This document shows positions 16,169 through 25,617 of a DNA stretch of 64,000 bases, in pieces. The DNA lies in the NCBI GenBank assembly GCA_020849795.1, contig JADZFR010000050.1, positions 1-64,000 on the forward strand, in the 5' to 3' direction. The notes under the pieces are model-generated. The model worked only from the letters and a program-made list of their open reading frames with translations, searched no databases and was not told where the DNA came from. The first letter of the stretch is position 1. Every line of letters starts with the position of its first letter. The translations under genes and the position numbers were made by a program. The stretch comes from Planctomycetota bacterium. Its GTDB lineage: Bacteria > Planctomycetota > UBA8742 > UBA2392.

Positions 16169-17341
16169 ATGCGGCATACCCGGATCACTCTTGCACTGAT
16201 CACGCTTCTGGCCGCCGCTTCATGCGGCGGCGGCGACACCAACCCGCGCGACAATCCGGCAACTCCCCAGTCCACCCTGCAGCGCGCGTGCGCATGGCTT
16301 TGGAAGCAGCAGGCAGCAGATGGCGGCTGGCACAGCGAGACTTACGGCCTGATGCGCTCAGGACAGTCACTCACACCATTTGTGCTGCACGCGCTGCTTT
16401 CTGTACCCGAAGAGCAGGTGATCCGGCCTGACGGCGGCGTAGAGAAGGGACTTGCATTCATCCGCACGCACACCAACAGCGAGGGCTGCCTTGGAAGGTC
16501 GGACCGCGACATCGCGGACTACCCCAACCATTCCACAGCCTACGCCGTGCGATGCCTTGTCGCCGCGGGCAACAAAGCCGACGCCAAGTTGATTCGCCAG
16601 ATGTGCGATTACCTGCTCGCGCAGCAATTCAACGCCGCGAATGGGACCGACCCGCAATCCCATCGCTGGGGCGGCTGGGGGTTCGGCAGCGACGGCGGCG
16701 TCATGGACATCGGGCACACGCGCCACGTGCTTGAGGCATTGCACGATGCGGCTTCTCTCGATGCCGCGTGCGCCGAGCGTGCGCAATCATTCCTTCGGCT
16801 GCTCCAGCGCCATCCGGCTGAGTGGCGGGTTCAACCGGAAGTGCCCGGAGAAGCGCCCGGTGACGCGGGCAGCACCTATGACGGCGGCTTCTACTTCTCG
16901 CCGACCGACACAGCCATGAACAAGGGCAGGCACCAGCCCGCGGCGGGCGGTCGCGCAGCCTGGTACCGCAGCTACGCCACAGCCACTTGCGACGGGCTGC
17001 TGTCATTGCTTGCTGCGGGTGTCTCTGAAACCGACGAGCGGGTGAAGGCGGCCGCAAGCTGGCTGGACAAACATCCCGCGATCGATCATCCGGCCGGAAT
17101 TCCGCAAGACGATCCAACGCCTTGGTACGTGGCGGTTCATTACTACCACGTCGCTGTGCGTGCCGAGGCTTGGCGGGCACTCGGGCGGAAAGGCGACTGG
17201 AAGACTCAAATCGAGCGGCACCTGGCAGCTTCACAGCGCGCGAACGGCAGCTTTGTCAATGAAAACAGCCCGCTGATGAAAGAGAATGATCCCGTGCTGT
17301 GTACTGCGCTGGCGGTGGTGGCGTTGGCCCATTGCGCATGA
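16169..17341 (+). CDS. Lipoprotein with squalene-cyclase/prenyltransferase-like repeats
   Basis: A 390-residue predicted lipoprotein (RHTRITLALITLLAAASC). The mature part is made of toroid helix pairs with QW-like motifs: KQQAADGGWHSETYG, HRWGGWGFGSDGG, a GSTYDGGFYFSP block, and SQRANGSFVNENSP. It is more distant from the two upstream proteins than they are from each other. This class of exported repeat protein is common in planctomycetes and usually lacks an assigned reaction. Three such genes in a row suggest a shared surface or periplasmic role. The start ATG lies six bases after TAGAAT. The gene is convergent with the FHA gene, with 15 bases between the stops. Confidence 0.8.
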   Translation: MRHTRITLALITLLAAASCGGGDTNPRDNPATPQSTLQRACAWLWKQQAADGGWHSETYGLMRSGQSLTPFVLHALLSVPEEQVIRPDGGVEKGLAFIRTHTNSEGCLGRSDRDIADYPNHSTAYAVRCLVAAGNKADAKLIRQMCDYLLAQQFNAANGTDPQSHRWGGWGFGSDGGVMDIGHTRHVLEALHDAASLDAACAERAQSFLRLLQRHPAEWRVQPEVPGEAPGDAGSTYDGGFYFSPTDTAMNKGRHQPAAGGRAAWYRSYATATCDGLLSLLAAGVSETDERVKAAASWLDKHPAIDHPAGIPQDDPTPWYVAVHYYHVAVRAEAWRALGRKGDWKTQIERHLAASQRANGSFVNENSPLMKENDPVLCTALAVVALAHCA

Positions 17342-17356
17342 CCTGCCGGAAGGCAG

Positions 17357-17998
17357 TTACTTCTGCGAGTGGATCGCTTCCTGCTGCTGGTAGTACCAAA
17401 CGCCGATCGCGCCGATCGCAACCAACAGCATCAACAACGCGACGACCATCGTGACCAGGTTGGCCCGCCGCTTCTCAGAGCGGGCTTCAAGCCGGTCGGC
17501 TACCTCTTTGATCATGCGCTTGGTCTTGTCGCCCGCGCCAAGCTCGTTGCCGACGGTTTCGACCAGGCGCGTCATGGACTGCGGCTTGCCCGCCGGTGGC
17601 TTCATCGATGATGGCGCCGGCAGCTGTGAGGATGCGGGCGGGTTTTCGCCGGGGATAATCAGGCGCAGAACCGCGCCCTCTTGCCCCAGGCTGACCTCGC
17701 TGCCGTCCCACACCTGCGTGCCTTCGGCCGAGCAGCGGCTGCCGTTGACCCACAAGCCGTTGCTGGAGCCCTGGTCGCGGACGAAGATCCCGTCGCGGGT
17801 CTCAACGACAAGCGCATGGTGGCCCGAGACCTTGAGGTCTCGGTTGGCATCAAAGCGCAGGTTGCAGTCAGGCGCGCGACCGAACATGAGGCCGCGCCGC
17901 AGGTCTTTGACTGCAAAGGCAAATCGCCGCCCGGCCAGCGAGCTGGTTTGCACTTCGACAATCAGTCGCGGTTGTGCGGTGTCAGAAGCATCACCCAT
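17357..17998 (-). CDS. FHA-domain protein with C-terminal membrane anchor
   Basis: A 213-residue protein. Residues about 15-110 form an FHA domain with the usual phosphothreonine-binding signature: MFGRAPDCNLRF, then SGHHALV, then SSNGLWVNG. A Pro/Ser linker and a charged helical segment follow, and a single membrane helix (VTMVVALLMLLVAIGAIGVWYY) ends the protein. The domain therefore faces the cytosol and could recruit phosphorylated partners to the membrane. No protein kinase is encoded in the window. TAGAGT six bases before the ATG suggests a leaderless message. Confidence 0.88.
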   Translation of the reverse strand: MGDASDTAQPRLIVEVQTSSLAGRRFAFAVKDLRRGLMFGRAPDCNLRFDANRDLKVSGHHALVVETRDGIFVRDQGSSNGLWVNGSRCSAEGTQVWDGSEVSLGQEGAVLRLIIPGENPPASSQLPAPSSMKPPAGKPQSMTRLVETVGNELGAGDKTKRMIKEVADRLEARSEKRRANLVTMVVALLMLLVAIGAIGVWYYQQQEAIHSQK

Positions 17999-18004
17999 GC
18001 CGGG

Positions 18005-18010
18005 ACTCTA
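18005..18010 (-). promoter_or_regulatory. -10 element of the FHA gene (leaderless type)
   Basis: TAGAGT on the minus strand is six bases (CCCGGC) before the ATG at 17998. Confidence 0.4.
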
Positions 18011-18069
18011 CTGCAAAGGACTGGGGTATGGGAAGAAGCCGCCTGCTGCCCAGACTGGCAGTCGGCAAA

Positions 18070-18942
18070 CTACAAGCCGCGGGCCCATTCGGGGCGCAGC
18101 GGAATCTTGCCTGACAGGGCACCGTCCAGCACCTCGACGATGCGCTTTCGGTCGCGCGGCAGACGGCCTTCCAGGGGCAAGTAGTTGCTGGCGTGGTTGC
18201 TTCTGAAAATCGCGTCGTGGGGTGCTGCCAAGTCCACGAACGTGCGCATCTCGCCCAGCAAGCCGCGAATATCCGGCAGCGTGAAGCGCCCGCTTTCCTC
18301 AAGTTTCGCCAGCGGCGTGCCGGGCACCACCGTCAGTGTCAGGCACGACACAAAGCGCGGGTTCATCTCGGTGGCAAGACGCGCGCTGGCATGCGCGTGT
18401 TCGCGGCTTCGCTCTGTGCCGCCCGCGCCCAGCAGAAAGATCGCGCTCAGCTTGATGTCGGCGGCGTGGGCCTTGTGGGCGGCGCTGACGTGTTCGTCAA
18501 ATGTCGCGCCCTTGGCAATGCGCTTGAGGGTCGCGTCGTCGCCCGACTCGGGCCCTATGTACAGCAGGCTCAGCCCCCATTGCCGCAACTGCTGCAACTC
18601 GGCAGCGGTCTTCTCGTTCAGGTTGCGCGCGGTGGCATACGCGCTGATGCGGCGAAGGCGCGGGAACGTCTGGCGCAGGCTTTGCAGCACTGGCTGCCAC
18701 TGGTCCAGGTTCATGGCCAGCGCGTCACCGTCGGCAACGAAGACTTTGTCAACCTCGTCGCCATAGGCCGCGCCCGCCAGCGTGATGTCTTCGAGCGTTT
18801 GGGCAAGCTCGCGCACCCGAAACTGCTTGTCGCGGTACATGTCGCAGTAGGTGCAATGGTTCCACGAGCAGCCGATGGTCGCCTGCAAAATGTAACTGTT
18901 ACCTTCGCTGGGTGGCCTGAACACGCGGCCTTCGTAGCGCAT
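18070..18942 (-). CDS. Radical SAM protein of unknown substrate
   Basis: A 290-residue protein. The cluster motif is CSWNHCTYCDMY (CxxxCxxC), preceded by SYILQATIG. It has the GD/ALAMN and ISAYATARNL strands of the SAM barrel, then LYIGPESGDDATLKRIAKG, which is also seen in Elp3-like and YgiQ-like radical SAM proteins. The start ATG at 18942 gives MRYEGRVFRPPSEGNS, the likely natural N terminus; a longer in-frame version is less plausible. The gene is divergent from the ClpB-like operon, with 136 bases between the starts. The substrate cannot be deduced, and the tail has no extra cluster motif. Confidence 0.82.
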   Translation of the reverse strand: MRYEGRVFRPPSEGNSYILQATIGCSWNHCTYCDMYRDKQFRVRELAQTLEDITLAGAAYGDEVDKVFVADGDALAMNLDQWQPVLQSLRQTFPRLRRISAYATARNLNEKTAAELQQLRQWGLSLLYIGPESGDDATLKRIAKGATFDEHVSAAHKAHAADIKLSAIFLLGAGGTERSREHAHASARLATEMNPRFVSCLTLTVVPGTPLAKLEESGRFTLPDIRGLLGEMRTFVDLAAPHDAIFRSNHASNYLPLEGRLPRDRKRIVEVLDGALSGKIPLRPEWARGL

Positions 18943-19031
18943 GGCCCTGTGTTGCCATGAACGCGGCGCGGCGTGAAGGGGTGGGCCATGCACAAGCGGC
19001 TTGCAGGCTCTTCCAACTGGCTGGATTCCCG

Positions 19032-19037
19032 TATGAT
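19032..19037 (+). promoter_or_regulatory. -10 element of the ClpB-like operon
   Basis: TATGAT is a good match to the consensus, 41 bases before the GTG start, in the only gap upstream of the operon. The -35 is unclear: TTCCAA at 19011-19016 is 15 bases away. The start codon has only a weak ribosome site. Confidence 0.4.
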
Positions 19038-19078
19038 CCGCCCGCGGAATCTCCTGTTCGTTAGGCAGCTGAACACTC

Positions 19079-22000
19079 GTGGCGAACCTGCCGTTCCAAC
19101 TTCACGCGCTGGTGCAGCGCCTTGAGAACGACCAATACATTGGCGAAGCGCTGTTCGTGCCCGAGATTTCGCGCTTTGGCCAATCGGCGTTGCGGGTCAG
19201 GCGAGCCTTGGCAGGCAACGCGCGCCGCGTACTTGAGCGGGATGCCCCGGGCGAACTCTACCGCCGCGCATCTGCGGGTGCGCCGGAGGTTCGCGAGTTC
19301 ACTGTCGAGTTGCCGCCCGCCCGCGAGCTCACGCTGTGGCGGGGGCCACTGACCCTCACCTTTCATGCCGCGTGCTGGTCTCACGGCACCACCGAGCTGG
19401 CGTTTCTGCCGGCCTTGGGCATTGAGGTCATTGCCGACAATCGCACTGAGCTTGAGGCCCGCGTGCCGCGCGAGATTCTGCTGCACATCCAGCGCACGCA
19501 CCTGAATGAATCCTGGGGCCGCCTGCTTCTCGTGCAGCGCTGTCTTGAGCTGCAGACGTTTCCGCTGCCCCTTGAGCCCGAGATCCAGTCACCCAAGGAA
19601 CGCGAAGTGCAGTCTGCCCAAGGCAGCCCGAAGAGTTCCGTGCTGCGCGAGATCGGCATTGAGCTTGCCAGTGCACGCCTTGACCCGGCCTTTGAACGTG
19701 ACGAAGACGTGCGCCGCCTCGCGGGTGCGCTGGCCGAGCCCGCGCCGGAAAGCGTTCTGCTGGTCGGCCCCAGCGGCGTTGGCAAGACAGCCGTGTTTCA
19801 CGAACTGGTGCGCCGCCGCGCCGAGCTGCACTTTCCGGTCACGCCGTTCTGGGCGACCAGCGGCTCGCGCCTGGTGGCGGGCATGAGCGGCTTCGGCATG
19901 TGGCAGCAGCGCTGCGATGACCTGCGGCGCGAAGCCGCCCGCACCCGTGCGATCATCCACCTCGGAAACCTGGTCGAGCTGATGGAAGTCGGCAAGGGCA
20001 TGATGATCCAGCAGGGCGTGGCCGGTTTTCTGCGCCCATTTATCGCACGCGGCGAGCTGCAATGCGTCGTGGAGTGCACGCCTGAGCAGTTGCCGCATAT
20101 TGAGCGCCGCGATCCCCACCTGCTGGGGGCATTCAAGCGCATAGTGATTGATGAGCCGACACCGCAGGCCGCGCTGTCCATCCTGCTCTCTGTGGCGCAC
20201 GAGTTGTCGCCCGACGGCCGCGACCAGATATCGATGGAATCCTTGGAGACGCTCGACCGGCTGCACCGGCGCTATGCCACCTATAGCGCCTACCCGGGTC
20301 GACCGCTGCGGTTCTTGAAGAACCTGCTGACCGACCGCGCCGCAGATGCCCATACCCCCACCGACGAAGCCGCAGTGTATGAGGCATTCTCTCGCGAAAC
20401 GGGCATGCCGCGCGTGTTGCTGGATACCGCCATCGCTCTTGAACCGACGCAGACGCAGCGCTTTTTTGCAGAGCGGGTGATGGGCCAGGACGGCGCACTG
20501 GCGCTCGTGACCGACCTGCTGGCGACGATCAAGGCCGGCATGGCGCGCCCGCGCCGGCCCCTGGCAAGCTACCTGTTTGCAGGCCCCACCGGCGTCGGAA
20601 AAACCGAAACCGCCAAGGCGCTCGCGGAGTACATGTTCCATGACCCGCGCCGCATCACCCGCTTTGACATGAGCGAGTACGCGAGCGCGGGCGCCGTTGC
20701 ACGCCTGATCGGCGGTGACTTTGGCGAAGAAGGGCTGCTGACCGCGCGCCTTCGCGAACAGCCGTTCTGCGTGCTGCTGTTCGATGAATTCGAGAAGGCG
20801 CACCCGGCGTTCTTTGACCTGCTGTTGCAGGTGCTGGGCGAGGCGCGCCTGACCGACGCAGCGGGACGGCTGGCGGATTTCCGCAACGCAGTAGTAATCA
20901 TGACCAGTAACCTGGGTGCGGAGAGCTTCATGCAGGGCGGCTTGGGCTTTGCACCAGGCAACGTGGATGCCCGCGAGCATTTTACACGCGCACTGGAAAA
21001 GTTCGTGCGCCCCGAGTTGATCAACCGCATCGACCGCGTCGTTCCGTTCCTGCCGTTGCCGCCTGAGGTTGTGCTGCGCATTGTCGGGCGTGAACTGGAA
21101 CAGATCCGGCGGCGCCCCGGTTTGCTGGCCACCGGCACTGCATTGAGCGTTGATGGCGCCGTGGCCGCACACATCGCGCAGGTCGCGTACCAGCCCGCGA
21201 TGGGTGCTCGCCCCCTGAAGCGCGAAGTCGCGCGCAGCCTGCTGGCACCGCTTGCAGAAGCCTTAAACACGCAAAGCACTGTCTACGCGCTTGATACCCA
21301 TGCCGTCATGGACGGCGCCGTGCGCGTGCTGGCCAAGCCGCTGGACGAAGGCGACGGCCCGCGGGCTCGCCGCAGCCACGATCATGCGCTGGGGGCGCTT
21401 GCCAGCGAGGTCGGGGCGCTGCGACGCAAGGCCCAGAAGGCGAACAAGTCGCCCGCACTGCTGGCTGTGCGCAATGCGATACTCCGGCTTGAGCGCGCGC
21501 TTGATCTTGAGGCGCGGCGTATGCGCAAGAAGGACTACAAGCCGGCGGCCGACAAGAGTCTCTCGGAACTTCCGGGTCTGCAGGCGATTGACCAGGCGTT
21601 TGCCGAAGCGCTGGAGCAGCTGAACACTCTTGAGGACCGCCTGTTGCTTGGCGCATTCGGCCGCGAGCCCAGCGACGAAGCAGCGCTTCGCGCGCGTGCC
21701 AGAGAAGTTGCCACACTGTGGGAGGCGGCACTGCGGGCACTGATGCGTCTGGGCCTGCGCACAGCCGATGCGGCGACGATGTGGGTGTACTCGCACAACA
21801 ACGACCTGATGTTCGACCTTGCCCGCGCGTACTTGGCGTGGGCGCAGGGCAGCGACATCAAGTGCGTCGCATACTGGGCTGCAAAGGCACACACAGAGCA
21901 GGACTTCAGCGATCTGCGCAACCGCGAACAACACAACGAGGTCGCGCGTGACTGCCTGCTGCGAGAGCTGAAGCGCAACCGCGAGACTCTGCCATCGTTA

Positions 22001-22387
22001 TACGCGCCCCGCGACTCCGAAACGTTCCTGGCCGAGCCGCGCGAAGACCGGGGTGCGATTGTGCTTTCATTTTCGGGGCCCGACGTGCTGTTGTCGCTGC
22101 GTGGCGAGCAGGGTCTGCATCGCTTTCGCCACGACGCCGAAAGTGAGCCCGTCAACGTGGATGTGCGAGTGTTCAGCGAAGACCCATTCCAGGCCGAGTT
22201 GCCGCTGCCGCGCGGCGCGACCGAGGAAGGCGACGTGCGCCGCCGCTATGAACTTGCGCAACGCCAGGCCCACGACACGGTGCTTGACATCATCGCGCCC
22301 TGGACTGGCCGCGCGCTTGAGCTTGCGCTTGGGCGGTGCATGGACGCCACGTTTCTGCGCGCGCTGGAAAGGCAGGTGGGACTGTGA
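19079..22387 (+). CDS. ClpB-like double AAA+ ATPase 1, degenerate D1, PCRF-like C terminus
   Basis: A 1102-residue protein with a GTG start. Residues 1-200 show no Clp-N repeats. D1 has Walker A GPSGVGKT (230-237), but the Walker B position reads AIIHLGNL (291-298) without Asp-Glu, so D1 probably binds but does not hydrolyse ATP. The D1 pore position is GMSGFGMW (268-275). D2 has Walker A GPTGVGKT (502-509), Walker B VLLFDEFEKAH (from 565), the box VII Arg region RPELINRID and sensor 2 GARPLKR. After DMSEY (530-534) the loop is short (LIGGDFGEEG) and lacks GYVG. There is no coiled-coil M domain and no ClpP-binding loop. Residues about 770-1102 are extra; about 895-1060 resemble a release-factor PCRF domain. 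It overlaps the next gene by 4 bases. Confidence 0.85.
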   Translation: MANLPFQLHALVQRLENDQYIGEALFVPEISRFGQSALRVRRALAGNARRVLERDAPGELYRRASAGAPEVREFTVELPPARELTLWRGPLTLTFHAACWSHGTTELAFLPALGIEVIADNRTELEARVPREILLHIQRTHLNESWGRLLLVQRCLELQTFPLPLEPEIQSPKEREVQSAQGSPKSSVLREIGIELASARLDPAFERDEDVRRLAGALAEPAPESVLLVGPSGVGKTAVFHELVRRRAELHFPVTPFWATSGSRLVAGMSGFGMWQQRCDDLRREAARTRAIIHLGNLVELMEVGKGMMIQQGVAGFLRPFIARGELQCVVECTPEQLPHIERRDPHLLGAFKRIVIDEPTPQAALSILLSVAHELSPDGRDQISMESLETLDRLHRRYATYSAYPGRPLRFLKNLLTDRAADAHTPTDEAAVYEAFSRETGMPRVLLDTAIALEPTQTQRFFAERVMGQDGALALVTDLLATIKAGMARPRRPLASYLFAGPTGVGKTETAKALAEYMFHDPRRITRFDMSEYASAGAVARLIGGDFGEEGLLTARLREQPFCVLLFDEFEKAHPAFFDLLLQVLGEARLTDAAGRLADFRNAVVIMTSNLGAESFMQGGLGFAPGNVDAREHFTRALEKFVRPELINRIDRVVPFLPLPPEVVLRIVGRELEQIRRRPGLLATGTALSVDGAVAAHIAQVAYQPAMGARPLKREVARSLLAPLAEALNTQSTVYALDTHAVMDGAVRVLAKPLDEGDGPRARRSHDHALGALASEVGALRRKAQKANKSPALLAVRNAILRLERALDLEARRMRKKDYKPAADKSLSELPGLQAIDQAFAEALEQLNTLEDRLLLGAFGREPSDEAALRARAREVATLWEAALRALMRLGLRTADAATMWVYSHNNDLMFDLARAYLAWAQGSDIKCVAYWAAKAHTEQDFSDLRNREQHNEVARDCLLRELKRNRETLPSLYAPRDSETFLAEPREDRGAIVLSFSGPDVLLSLRGEQGLHRFRHDAESEPVNVDVRVFSEDPFQAELPLPRGATEEGDVRRRYELAQRQAHDTVLDIIAPWTGRALELALGRCMDATFLRALERQVGL

Positions 22388-25300
22388 AGTTCAACCTGCC
22401 GGTGTATTGCGAGAAGCAATCAGGTGAAAAGGGCGACGTCTTTTACGTGCGCACCCTGTTCGCGACCGAGATGGAAGCGTCGCGCCCCGAGCTGAAGCGC
22501 GCCACGGACTCGCTGACCTCGGTCGTTCAGAAAAGTCTGAGGCGCTGCGTCTCCGAGGCCCGCCACGAAGACGTCGCGAACCTTGCATTCTCGCCAGAGT
22601 TGCAGGAGCAAGCCGTCACGGTGCATCTTGAACTGCGCCGCCGCACCTTCGACGTGCGGTTCCTGTTCGCCATCTTTGAGGCACGAGGCCGCCGCATTGC
22701 ATACACGCCGCGTTTGCCTGCGCTGGCCTTCGAGCTTGGCCGCAAGGAAGACCTGGCAAGCCGCGCCGCCGAGGTGTTCACGGCGTACTACCGCAAGCTT
22801 GAGCGCGAGGACAAACCGTTCGACGCCGCAAACGACGGCATCAAGGGCAGCGCCTGGTTAAGCACGCTGGACTTCAATCTGGATGTCGACGCCAGCTGGA
22901 ACCCCGCCCCCGAAGAACGTCGCGCCGAGATTGGCGGGTTCGCCAACATGAACGGCGCAGCCGAGCTGCAGCGCGTGGGGCGCCTGGTGAATGCGCTGTA
23001 CCCTGACGATCTGGGCCGCGCGATCCGGCGCGACGACGAGGTCAGTGAGCTTGCGCGCCTGCTGGGCGAGAAGGCCTCGCGCCCGGTGCTGGTGCGCGGC
23101 CGGTCCGGTGTGGGCAAGACCGCCGTGATCCACGAGACCGTGCGCCGCATGATTGAAGCGCGCGGCAAGGGCAGCGAGCGCAACCAGGTGTGGCTGGTTT
23201 CACCGCAGCGGCTGATCTCGGGCATGATGTTCGTGGGTCAATGGGAGAACCGGCTTCACGCGATTCTCGCAGAGTGCCGCCGACGCAGCCATGTGCTCTA
23301 CTTTGACGACCTCGTCGGCCTGTTTCGCGCCGGCCTGTCCGCCAACAGCAAGGTCAGCGTCGCCGCAGTGTTGAAGCCGCACCTTGAACGCCGGGAAGTA
23401 AAGGTACTGGCCGAGTGCACGCCCGAAGCATTCCGAGTGCTGACCGAGCTTGACCGCAGCTTTGCTGACCTGTTTCACGTGCTACCGCTGGAGCAACCCA
23501 ACGAAGCGGAAACGTTGCGCATCCTGATTCACCAGCAGCGCGAGCTTGAGTCGCGCCTTGAATGCCGTTTTGACCTGGAAGCACTGCCGACGGCCCTTGA
23601 CCTCTCCACCCGCTACCGGCGCGAACAGGCGTTTCCCGGCAAGGCGGCGGGCTTTCTGTCGCAGCTTGCGGTCAAGCATCGCAAAGAGCCGGTCACGCGC
23701 CGCGACGTGCTGGCAGAGTTCCAGGCCCGCAGCGGCCTTTCAGTGACGTTTCTTGACGAACACGCTCGCCTTTCTCGCGACGACATTCGGCAAGGCCTGC
23801 GCACGCGCATTGTCGGCCAGGACGGCGCCATCGAGTCCCTGTGCGACGTCGTCAGCATTGCCAAGGCGCGCCTGAACGACCCCGATAAGCCGCTGGGCAG
23901 CCTGCTGTTTCTCGGCCCAACTGGCGTGGGCAAGACCGAGTGTGCCAAGGCACTGGCCGAGTTCTTGTACGGCAGCGCTGACCGTCTGCTGCGCTTTGAC
24001 ATGAACGAGTATCCCGAGGCACACAGCGTCTCACGCCTTGCCGGCACGATCAGCGAACCGGAAGGCCTGCTGACCGGTGCCGTGAGACGCAACCCATTTT
24101 CGGTCATCCTGCTGGACGAAATCGAAAAGGCCCACCCCGCGGCATTTGACCTGCTGTTACAGGTGCTCGGCGAAGGTCGCCTGACCGACGCGCTGGGCCG
24201 AACCGCAGACTTCAGTAACTGTATCGTTGTGCTCACGAGCAACCTGGGTGCACGCGAAGCCGAAGGCGGCATGGGGTTGGCGGGCCACGACAGCCGCGGC
24301 GATGACGCCTATGTGCAGGCTGCGCGTCGCTTTTTCCGGCCTGAGTTTTTCAACCGGCTTGACCACATCGTGCCGTTCTCGCGCCTCAGCCGCGAACAGG
24401 TCGGCGAGATCTCGCGCCACCTGTTGCACGACGTTCTTGCACGCGAGGGATTGCAGCGCCGGCGCTGCATTTTACAGGTTGACCCGCTGGCGATGGAGCG
24501 TGTGGTGGACCGCGGCTTTCACCCCACGCTGGGCGCCCGCGCGATCCGGCGCGAGATTGAACGACAACTGACGCTGCCGCTGGCTGCGCGCCTGGCTGAG
24601 TTGACGCCGGATGTGCCCGTGCTGGTCTCGCTGATGGCGCGTGGCGACGAGATCGCCGTCGCGACTTCGCCGCTGCATGCGGACGCATATGCCGGAAACG
24701 CCGCCGCGCGCCTGGCGGACCTGCCACCCGACGACGCCATTGCAGTGATCGACAAGCTGTTAAACGCCGCCGAGACGCAACTGGAAGCGCAGAAGCCGCA
24801 AGGCGCAATTTCGGGAGGCGACGTAAACCCAGCCTTGCAGCGCTACTACGCGATCAAAGGGCAGGTTGAGGCAATCGACCGCGCTGTCGAGAGTTATCTG
24901 GACTGGCGCGAGCGTGGCAGCGGGCGCCCACAGCCGCAACAGGAATTCGTGCCGGTCGACGCGGCCGCGTGGCTTGAGTTGCACACACCCGCCGACGCAC
25001 GCGCTCTGCTGGCCGGTGCCCCCGAGGTGCCCGGACTGGAAGGGCACGCGCGAATGCTGCGACTGGCTGCCGCCGCCGCCTTGTTGACGATGATGCTCAA
25101 GACCGAGGCCCGCGACGACGAACGCGCGCTGCTGCTGGTGGACGCAATGGGCGGCGTCTCGTCGCGCGGCGCATTGCTGGGATCATTGATGGCAATGCTG
25201 CGTATGCGCTTTGAGCTTGGCGCAGATTTCACGGTGCCGGAGGGCAGCGACGAGGTCGTTGTCTCGGGCTATCTCGCACAACCGCTGACGCACGCCTTGG

Positions 25301-25617
25301 CCGGCACCTACCTGCACGTAAGCGACCAGGGGCTGACCCCACTGCGGGTGCTGGCCGCGGATGTGCCTAAGGGCGACGATGCAAAACTGCATGCGGCACG
25401 GCTGCAGTCTGAGCGCCGGGCGTGGGCACAGGCCGTGGCGCGGGGCGAGGCCGCGCCGGATCACGACCCTGTGCCCGCGCGCCCCGTGCGGCAGGTGTTG
25501 GTCGCAAACGGCCCGACGCTTGATGTTCGCGGCGGCATGCTTTCTCGTGAGCGGCCAACGCTGGCGCTCCTGGCGCAATGGCTGCTGTGCGGATTGCCGC
25601 TGGGGGAGGCGCCATGA
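22384..25617 (+). CDS. ClpB-like double AAA+ ATPase 2, PCRF-like C terminus
   Basis: A 1077-residue protein. The GTG at 22384 overlaps the previous stop (GTGA), which sets the start; a longer in-frame ATG lies inside gene 1. The N-terminal 200 residues are of the same unknown type as in the neighbours. D1 has Walker A GRSGVGKT (239-246), pore position GMMFVGQW (280-287) and Walker B VLYFDDL (304-310), where Asp replaces the catalytic Glu. D2 has Walker A GPTGVGKT (511-518), Walker B VILLDEIEKAH (from 574), RPEFFNRLD and GARAIRR. The loop after DMNEY (539-543) is LAGTISEPEG, again without GYVG. The extra C terminus (about 800-1077) has a PCRF-like pattern (LLLVDAMGGVSSRGALLG, then GYLAQPL...AGTYLH). 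Its stop overlaps the next start by 4 bases. Confidence 0.85.
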   Translation: MKFNLPVYCEKQSGEKGDVFYVRTLFATEMEASRPELKRATDSLTSVVQKSLRRCVSEARHEDVANLAFSPELQEQAVTVHLELRRRTFDVRFLFAIFEARGRRIAYTPRLPALAFELGRKEDLASRAAEVFTAYYRKLEREDKPFDAANDGIKGSAWLSTLDFNLDVDASWNPAPEERRAEIGGFANMNGAAELQRVGRLVNALYPDDLGRAIRRDDEVSELARLLGEKASRPVLVRGRSGVGKTAVIHETVRRMIEARGKGSERNQVWLVSPQRLISGMMFVGQWENRLHAILAECRRRSHVLYFDDLVGLFRAGLSANSKVSVAAVLKPHLERREVKVLAECTPEAFRVLTELDRSFADLFHVLPLEQPNEAETLRILIHQQRELESRLECRFDLEALPTALDLSTRYRREQAFPGKAAGFLSQLAVKHRKEPVTRRDVLAEFQARSGLSVTFLDEHARLSRDDIRQGLRTRIVGQDGAIESLCDVVSIAKARLNDPDKPLGSLLFLGPTGVGKTECAKALAEFLYGSADRLLRFDMNEYPEAHSVSRLAGTISEPEGLLTGAVRRNPFSVILLDEIEKAHPAAFDLLLQVLGEGRLTDALGRTADFSNCIVVLTSNLGAREAEGGMGLAGHDSRGDDAYVQAARRFFRPEFFNRLDHIVPFSRLSREQVGEISRHLLHDVLAREGLQRRRCILQVDPLAMERVVDRGFHPTLGARAIRREIERQLTLPLAARLAELTPDVPVLVSLMARGDEIAVATSPLHADAYAGNAAARLADLPPDDAIAVIDKLLNAAETQLEAQKPQGAISGGDVNPALQRYYAIKGQVEAIDRAVESYLDWRERGSGRPQPQQEFVPVDAAAWLELHTPADARALLAGAPEVPGLEGHARMLRLAAAAALLTMMLKTEARDDERALLLVDAMGGVSSRGALLGSLMAMLRMRFELGADFTVPEGSDEVVVSGYLAQPLTHALAGTYLHVSDQGLTPLRVLAADVPKGDDAKLHAARLQSERRAWAQAVARGEAAPDHDPVPARPVRQVLVANGPTLDVRGGMLSRERPTLALLAQWLLCGLPLGEAP

